From Mucilaginibacter paludis DSM 18603 (GTDB taxonomy: Bacteria > Bacteroidota > Bacteroidia > Sphingobacteriales > Sphingobacteriaceae): a stretch of 64,000 nt of DNA. Positions within the stretch are counted from its first letter, which is position 1; each line of letters begins with the position of its first letter. Under the pieces are notes generated by a model. It saw only the letters and a list, made by a program, of their open reading frames with translations. It did no database searches and was not told where the DNA came from. The position numbers and the translations under genes were made by a program. The stretch lies in NCBI RefSeq assembly GCF_000166195.2, contig NZ_CM001403.1, positions 5,164,432 to 5,228,431 on the forward strand, written 5' to 3'. Of the stretch, positions 58,887 to 64,000 are shown piece after piece.

Positions 58887-59945
58887 TTAAGCTTCTACCG
58901 GCTGATTTTCAGGGCGTAAACTGCGGACAGTTTTGCCTGCTTGCCATAATTCGCTGTCGCGTAATTCTGCTAATTCAGCATCTAATTTTACGCGGTAGTC
59001 TGGTTGGCTGTTCAGGTCGATAGAACGTTGTGATTCTTTGCCTGATGCAACACTTTCGTATAATTCTTCAAATACGGGTTTAGTAGCATCGCGGAATTTT
59101 TTCCACCAGTCTAAAGCGCCGCGTTGAGCAGTAGTTGAGCAATTGGCATACATCCAGTCCATACCGTTTTCTGCAACTAATGGCATTAACGATTGGGTTA
59201 ACTCTTCAACAGTTTCGTTAAAGGCTTCTGATGGGGTATGGCCCTTGCTGCGCAATACATCGTACTGAGCGGCAAAAATACCCTGGATACAGCCCATTAA
59301 AGTACCACGTTCGCCGGTTAAATCGCTGTATACTTCTTTTTTAAAGTTAGTTTCAAATAAATAACCGCTGCCAACAGCGATACCTAAGGCGATAACACGA
59401 TCTGCAGCCTTACCGGTTGCATCCTGGAAGATGGCATAGCTTGAGTTTAAGCCACGGCCTTGCAAAAACATGCGACGCAGTGAAGTGCCCGATCCTTTAG
59501 GAGCAACCAAAAATACATCAACATCAGCAGGAGGGATGATGCCGGTTTGTTCTTTAAAGGTAATACCGAAACCATGAGAAAAATATAATGCTTTACCAGG
59601 AGTTAAGTGTTTTTTAACAGTTGGCCAAAGTGCTATCTGAGCGGCATCGCTCAATAGGTAACAAATGATAGTTCCTTTTTCAAGGGCTTCTTCAATTTCA
59701 AAAAGGGTTTCGCCGGGTACAAAACCATCACGAACTGCCTTGTCCCATGATTTTGAATCTTTACGCTGGCCAACAATTACGTTGATGCCATTATCTTTTT
59801 GGTTAAGTGCCTGACCGGGGCCTTGTACACCGTAACCGATAACCGCTACAGTTTCGTTTTTTAATACTTCCTGTGCTTTAGCTAACGGGAACTCTTCGCG
59901 GGTTACTACATTCTCATCAGTTCCGCCGAAATTTAGTATTGCCAT
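58887..59945 (-). CDS. ilvC: Ketol-acid reductoisomerase
   Basis: NADPH-dependent enzyme of 352 residues that isomerises and reduces acetolactate or acetohydroxybutyrate. The dinucleotide loop reads VIGYGVQGPGQALNQKD, and the Lys/Asp/Glu metal site lies in the helical domain (LVAPKGSGTSLRR, DLTGERGTLMGCIQGIFAAQ, ETVEELTQSLMPLVAENG). Class I, of the length common in Bacteroidota. In the operon it follows ilvN. Confidence 0.95.
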   Translation of the reverse strand: MAILNFGGTDENVVTREEFPLAKAQEVLKNETVAVIGYGVQGPGQALNQKDNGINVIVGQRKDSKSWDKAVRDGFVPGETLFEIEEALEKGTIICYLLSDAAQIALWPTVKKHLTPGKALYFSHGFGITFKEQTGIIPPADVDVFLVAPKGSGTSLRRMFLQGRGLNSSYAIFQDATGKAADRVIALGIAVGSGYLFETNFKKEVYSDLTGERGTLMGCIQGIFAAQYDVLRSKGHTPSEAFNETVEELTQSLMPLVAENGMDWMYANCSTTAQRGALDWWKKFRDATKPVFEELYESVASGKESQRSIDLNSQPDYRVKLDAELAELRDSELWQAGKTVRSLRPENQPVEA

Positions 59946-59954
59946 TTTGTTTGT

Positions 59955-60090
59955 TTTTGATTATACCGATGCTTTTTTTGATTACACCGATTGATTTATT
60001 GATTTGTTTTATTTTTTTGATTGCACTGATTGGTTTAATGATTACACCGATTTATTTTTGATTACACCGATGCGTTCAAATTAGCCGATT
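59955..60090. repeat. Interrupted tandem repeat between ilvN and ilvC
   Basis: Seven or so copies of a GATT(A/G)(C/T)ACCGAT unit with T-rich spacers (for example TTTTTGATTACACCGAT, several slightly changed). The unit recurs in altered form between ilvD and ilvB. Transcribed within the operon; the repeats have no ORF. Confidence 0.72.
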
Positions 60091-60161
60091 TCTTTTTTCT
60101 TCCAGCTTCCTGCGCCTTTTCTCTTACTTCTTTCCTCTTGTTTCCTGCCTCTAACTTTCAA

Positions 60162-60767
60162 TTACATCGTGAATACTTTCTCGCCTTTATTCAGGTATTC
60201 GTTTTCGTAAACATCTTCGCCTGGTTCCAAACGCTCAAACTCGCGCAGCTTGCTGTTAAAGCCTTCGCTATCTTTAATAATAGCCACGCGGGCGCTGCGT
60301 ACAAACTCTATGAGGCCGTAAGGTTGTAAAATTTTAATCAGCTGATCTGTTTCTTCGCGATGGCCTGTGGTTTCAAACACGGTATAATCCTTACGAATCA
60401 CTACCGCGCGGGCACCGTTCTCGCGTAGCAAACGCTCAACACTTACCTTCTCGGCTATAATGTCTGTTGATACTTTATATAAGGCCAGTTCCTGCCAGAT
60501 CACGTCCTGGTTAGTATGGTAATATACCTTTAATACCTCCACCTGTTTTTCAATCTGGCGGCACAGTTTACGTACCACATCCTCTGATTCGGTGATCACG
60601 ATGTTAAAACGATGGATACTCTCAATTTCTGATGGAGAGGTATTTAAACTATCGATATTTATTTTACGACGCGTAAAAATAATAGCTATACGGTTAAGCA
60701 GTCCGATTTGGTTTTCGGTATAAACGGTGATGTTATATTCCTGCTTTTCTGTTGATTGCTCGCTCAT
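60162..60767 (-). CDS. ilvN: Acetolactate synthase small (regulatory) subunit
   Basis: 201 residues with the ACT domain at the N terminus (ITVYTENQIGLLNRIAIIFT, INIDSLNTSPSEIESI) and a C-terminal IlvN-type domain (EKVSVERLLRENGARAVVIR). It binds valine and controls IlvB. 201 residues is longer than E. coli IlvN and typical of IlvH-like long forms. It begins 45 nt after ilvB. Confidence 0.94.
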   Translation of the reverse strand: MSEQSTEKQEYNITVYTENQIGLLNRIAIIFTRRKINIDSLNTSPSEIESIHRFNIVITESEDVVRKLCRQIEKQVEVLKVYYHTNQDVIWQELALYKVSTDIIAEKVSVERLLRENGARAVVIRKDYTVFETTGHREETDQLIKILQPYGLIEFVRSARVAIIKDSEGFNSKLREFERLEPGEDVYENEYLNKGEKVFTM

Positions 60768-60812
60768 GATGGCTGTTTGTCTTGGTTCTTGATTCTTACT
60801 TCCTGACTCTCT

Positions 60813-62552
60813 TTACTTTAAACGGATTTCGCTCACGCTGCAACCTTGCGGAACCATCGGGAATACATTGTTTTCTTTAGTGACCATTACCTCTAAAAGG
60901 AACGAGCCTTTGTGGTTGAGCATTTCGGTAAGCGCGGGTACTAATTCATCGCGCTCATTGATGCATTTGCCAGCAATGCGGTAAGCTGCGGCTACGGCTA
61001 CAAAATCGGGGCTTTGAATATCCACAAAAGAGTAGCGCCTTTCGTTAAACAATTCCTGCCACTGGCGAACCATACCCAGGAAACGGTTATTCAGAATCAC
61101 GATCTTTACATCTACGCCGCTTTGCATAATGGTACCCAATTCCTGCAAGGTCATCTGGAAACCTCCATCGCCAATAATGGCCACTACGGTACGGTCCTGA
61201 GCGCCAAATTTAGCGCCTATAGCTGCCGGTAGGGCAAAGCCCATAGTGCCCAGGCCACCGCTTGTAACATTGCTGCGGGTTTTGTTGAGTTTGGCATAAC
61301 GGCAGGCCACCATTTGGTGCTGGCCAACATCGGTTACAATAACAGCTTCGCCTTTAGTTATTTCGTTAAGCTGGTTGATTACCTCCCCCATGGTCATTTC
61401 GCCGGTGCCGGGGTTTAACTCCTGGTGTATAACCGCTTCAACCTCTTTACTTGCGTAATCGTAAAACAGGTTAACCCATTCGGTATGTTGTTTTTGCTCC
61501 ACTAATTTAGTGAGCATTGGAATAGTCTCTTTACAATCGCCCCAAACCGGAACAGTTGATTTTACATTCTTGTCTATCTCTGCCGGATCAATATCCAGGT
61601 GAATTACCTGGGCTTGTTTGGCATATTTATCTAAACGGCCCGTTACACGATCATCAAAACGCATCCCGATAGCGATCAATACATCGCACTCGTTGGTTAA
61701 AACGTTGGGGCCGTAATTGCCATGCATACCCAGCATACCAACGTTTAAAGGATGATCTGTGGGGATGGCTCCTGCGCCTAAAATTGTCCAGGCAGCGGGG
61801 ATGCCGCTTTTTTCAACAAAAGTTTTAAACTCCTGCTCGGCACTTCCCAAAATAACACCTTGTCCCCATAAAATAAATGGTTTTTTGGCATTGTTGATTA
61901 GTTCAGCAGCCTGCTCGATATAAGTATGACGAACAATAGGTTTAGGCCTGTAGCTACGGATGTGGTTGCAGGGGGTATAACCTTCAAAATCAAATTTCTG
62001 GATCTGGGCGTTTTTAGTGATGTCGATCAATACCGGCCCTGGTCTGCCGCTTTTGGCGATGTAAAATGCCTTGGCTATAACTTCCGGAATTTCGTTAGCA
62101 TCTGTTACCTGGTAATTCCATTTGGTAACAGGAGTGGTGATGTTAATCACGTCGGTTTCCTGGAATGCATCGGTACCTAAAAGGTGAGCAAATACCTGCC
62201 CGGTGATACATACCAAAGGGGTACTGTCAATCTGAGCGTCGGCTAAACCGGTGATCAGGTTGGTGGCGCCGGGTCCGCTGGTAGCAAACACTACGCCAAC
62301 ACGGCCCGATGTGCGTGCATAACCCTGGCCTGCGTGAATGCCGCCTTGCTCATGGCGCACCAGTACGTGGTTCAATTTGTCATTATAATCGTATAAGGCA
62401 TCATATATAGGCATGATGGCGCCACCCGGATAACCAAAAATGGTTTCGGTACCCTCGGCTATCAGCGCTTCCAATAAGGCTACTGAACCAGAAACGTTTA
62501 CCGTTTCTTTTTTCTTTGGTTCAACTGCTATTTCCTGTTGTGCAACTTCCAT
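60813..62552 (-). CDS. ilvB: Acetolactate synthase large subunit
   Basis: Thiamine-diphosphate enzyme of 579 residues joining two pyruvates (or pyruvate and 2-oxobutyrate). The catalytic Glu lies in RHEQGGIHAGQGYART. The thiamine-binding Asp motif is VAIIGDGGFQMTLQELG, and FAD/allosteric regions include GILGAHGNYG-like VGMLGMHGNYGPNVLTNE. The frame extends to a GTG at 62576 in the tandem repeat, but the ATG at 62552 gives the usual start. Confidence 0.95.
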   Translation of the reverse strand: MEVAQQEIAVEPKKKETVNVSGSVALLEALIAEGTETIFGYPGGAIMPIYDALYDYNDKLNHVLVRHEQGGIHAGQGYARTSGRVGVVFATSGPGATNLITGLADAQIDSTPLVCITGQVFAHLLGTDAFQETDVINITTPVTKWNYQVTDANEIPEVIAKAFYIAKSGRPGPVLIDITKNAQIQKFDFEGYTPCNHIRSYRPKPIVRHTYIEQAAELINNAKKPFILWGQGVILGSAEQEFKTFVEKSGIPAAWTILGAGAIPTDHPLNVGMLGMHGNYGPNVLTNECDVLIAIGMRFDDRVTGRLDKYAKQAQVIHLDIDPAEIDKNVKSTVPVWGDCKETIPMLTKLVEQKQHTEWVNLFYDYASKEVEAVIHQELNPGTGEMTMGEVINQLNEITKGEAVIVTDVGQHQMVACRYAKLNKTRSNVTSGGLGTMGFALPAAIGAKFGAQDRTVVAIIGDGGFQMTLQELGTIMQSGVDVKIVILNNRFLGMVRQWQELFNERRYSFVDIQSPDFVAVAAAYRIAGKCINERDELVPALTEMLNHKGSFLLEVMVTKENNVFPMVPQGCSVSEIRLK

Positions 62553-62640
62553 GTCTTTATTTTTTTGTGATTTCACCGATTTTTTGTGATTTCACCAGTT
62601 TCTTTTTTGTGATTTCACCGATTTATTATTTCCGTCGTTC
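62553..62640. repeat. Interrupted tandem repeat between ilvD and ilvB
   Basis: Three copies of TTTTTTGTGATTTCACCGAT (third base changes), a relative of the GATTACACCGAT unit between ilvN and ilvC. Each copy has a small internal palindrome (GTGATTTCAC). A CCCCCTTCAGGGGG hairpin follows at about 62645-62660. Confidence 0.72.
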
Positions 62641-62667
62641 GTTCCCCCTTCAGGGGGTTAGGGGGCT

Positions 62668-64000
62668 CTAAAGCCCTTCGTCAGTAACGCAACCTTCGGC
62701 GGCTGTGCTTACTGTTTTGGCGTATTTATATAACAAACCTTTGCTGACTCGGAGCTTTGGCTGTACCCATGCGGCTTTGCGGGCTGCAATTTCTTCGTCG
62801 CTCAATATCAAGTTAATACTGTTGTTAATGGCATCGATGATAATTTTGTCGTCATCGTTAACCAGGCCTAACAAGCCGCCGTCATAACACTCAGGGGTAA
62901 TGTGCCCTACCACGAAACCATGGGTACCGCCTGAGAAACGCCCATCGGTAATTAAAGCTACCGAGCTGCCCAAGCCAGCGCCAAATATGGCCGAAGTTGG
63001 TTTGAGCATCTCGGGCATACCGGGTGCGCCTTTAGGGCCAACGTTTTTAATCACAACAACATCACCAGCTTTTACTTTGCCGGTTTGAATGCCGTTTATC
63101 AATTCAAATTCGCCATCAAACACGCGGGCCGGGCCCTCAAAGTGTGTACCTTCTTTACCGCTTATCTTGGCTACACTGCCGCCTTCGGCCAGGTTTCCGT
63201 ATAATATTTGCAGGTGACCAGTGGCTTTTACCGGTGCCTCAACAGGCCAGATAATTTTTTGAGTTTCAAATTCCAGTTCCGGTACGCTCTCCAGGTTTTC
63301 GGCAATGGTTTTGCCGGTAACGGTTAAGCATTCGCCATGTAACCAACCTTGTTTTAACAGGTATTTCATTACAGCCGGAACGCCGCCTATATTATGTAGG
63401 TCTTCCATCATGTATTTACCGCTCGGCTTCATATCGGCCAATACGGGTATGCGGTTGCTCACCGCCTGGAAATCATCCTGGGTTAATTTAACATCCACAC
63501 TTTTAGCCATCGCTATTAAATGGAGCACCGCGTTTGTTGATCCGCCTAATACCATAATGGTTACGATAGCATTTTCAAATGCTTCGCGCGTCATGATGTC
63601 GGATGGTTTGATGTCTTTCTCTAATAAAACCTTAATGGCTTCACCGGCTGCTAAACACTCTGCTTTTTTATCGTCGCTAAGTGCCGGGTTTGACGAGGAG
63701 TAAGGCAAGCTCATCCCTAAAGCCTCAATGGCGGCGGCCATGGTGTTGGCTGTGTAAATACCGCCGCAGGCACCAGCACTCGGGCAGGCATTTTTAATGA
63801 TCTCTTTAAAATCAAAATCATCCAATTGCCCGGCTATCTTTTTGCCTAAAGCTTCAAATGCTGATACGATATTTAAATCTTCACCTTTATAATGGCCGGG
63901 TTTAATAGTACCGCCGTATACCATAATAGAAGGGCGGTTTAAACGGCCCATAGCCATAATGGTACCTGGCATATTTTTATCACAACCGGGCAAGGCAATT
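62668..64000 (-). CDS. ilvD: Dihydroxy-acid dehydratase, C-terminal part
   Basis: Iron-sulfur dehydratase of valine and isoleucine synthesis; 444 codons are in the window, and the frame continues past the edge as IALPGCDKNMPG. The cluster Cys residues are in PGCDKNMPGT and PSAGACGGIYTANTMA. VMVLGGSTNAVLHLIAMA, DMKPSGKYMMEDLHNIGG, and ITDGRFSGGTHGFVVGHI are family signatures. It is the first gene of the operon in this window; the promoter and any leader lie outside. Confidence 0.94.
   Translation of the reverse strand, partial: IALPGCDKNMPGTIMAMGRLNRPSIMVYGGTIKPGHYKGEDLNIVSAFEALGKKIAGQLDDFDFKEIIKNACPSAGACGGIYTANTMAAAIEALGMSLPYSSSNPALSDDKKAECLAAGEAIKVLLEKDIKPSDIMTREAFENAIVTIMVLGGSTNAVLHLIAMAKSVDVKLTQDDFQAVSNRIPVLADMKPSGKYMMEDLHNIGGVPAVMKYLLKQGWLHGECLTVTGKTIAENLESVPELEFETQKIIWPVEAPVKATGHLQILYGNLAEGGSVAKISGKEGTHFEGPARVFDGEFELINGIQTGKVKAGDVVVIKNVGPKGAPGMPEMLKPTSAIFGAGLGSSVALITDGRFSGGTHGFVVGHITPECYDGGLLGLVNDDDKIIIDAINNSINLILSDEEIAARKAAWVQPKLRVSKGLLYKYAKTVSTAAEGCVTDEGL

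Overview
The window reads as chromosomal DNA of a Bacteroidota bacterium, most likely family Sphingobacteriaceae and probably Mucilaginibacter or a close relative. The grounds are an Oar-like TonB-dependent receptor, paired M16 peptidases, DUF2490 and putative-porin outer-membrane proteins, LpxK, and the complete Bacteroidota-style ilv-leu gene order. Shine-Dalgarno sites are mostly absent, and several genes have the Bacteroidota -7 element TAnnTTTG just upstream. The genus is an inference; no rRNA or tRNA gene lies in the window.

Layout. 1-12 kb: start of a TonB-dependent receptor (cut by the window edge), dihydrolipoyl dehydrogenase, an MBL-fold hydrolase, an M16 peptidase pair, a TauE/SafE exporter with its DUF1634 partner, a PAP2 phosphatase, and an amino-acid permease overlapping a SemiSWEET. 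12-21 kb: GH31 glucosidase, L,D-transpeptidase, S41 peptidase, a ruined toxin-antitoxin pair, a sugar nucleotidyltransferase, an M42 aminopeptidase, and a GNAT acetyltransferase with a possible small RNA beside it. 21-32.6 kb: acyl-CoA carboxylase beta subunit, a DUF1275 protein, a carbonic anhydrase, P5C dehydrogenase, a REP-associated transposase (RAYT) inside its palindromes, a TonB-like protein, a SulP transporter fused to a second carbonic anhydrase, and a DUF2490 protein. 32.6-45 kb: an accessory stretch with two near-identical IS4 copies, an ISAs1 element, a second broken RAYT and a MITE-like repeat, around the lpxK-PNP-porin operon. 45-50 kb: cyclophilin, DUF5606 protein, copper-binding protein, CDF efflux, RlmH, and a membrane MutS paralogue. 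50.4-64 kb, minus strand: ilvD(partial)-ilvB-ilvN-ilvC-methyltransferase-leuA-leuC-leuD-leuA2/cimA-like-leuB-ilvA, which makes valine, leucine and isoleucine from pyruvate and threonine.

The most unusual material is between the genes. (i) A two-class REP/RAYT system whose palindromes share the core AGTC-N3-GACT. (ii) A roughly 160-bp element with terminal inverted repeats and two GC-rich palindromes, hit independently by two unrelated IS elements exactly in a palindrome. (iii) A dispersed repeat of about 200 bp with an internal hairpin; one copy has that hairpin extended by matching additions on both arms, and another lies inside a dead ParE/RelE-type toxin gene. (iv) Interrupted tandem repeats in two gaps of the ilv operon. 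I did not find an obvious defence island, CRISPR array, secretion system or biosynthetic cluster.
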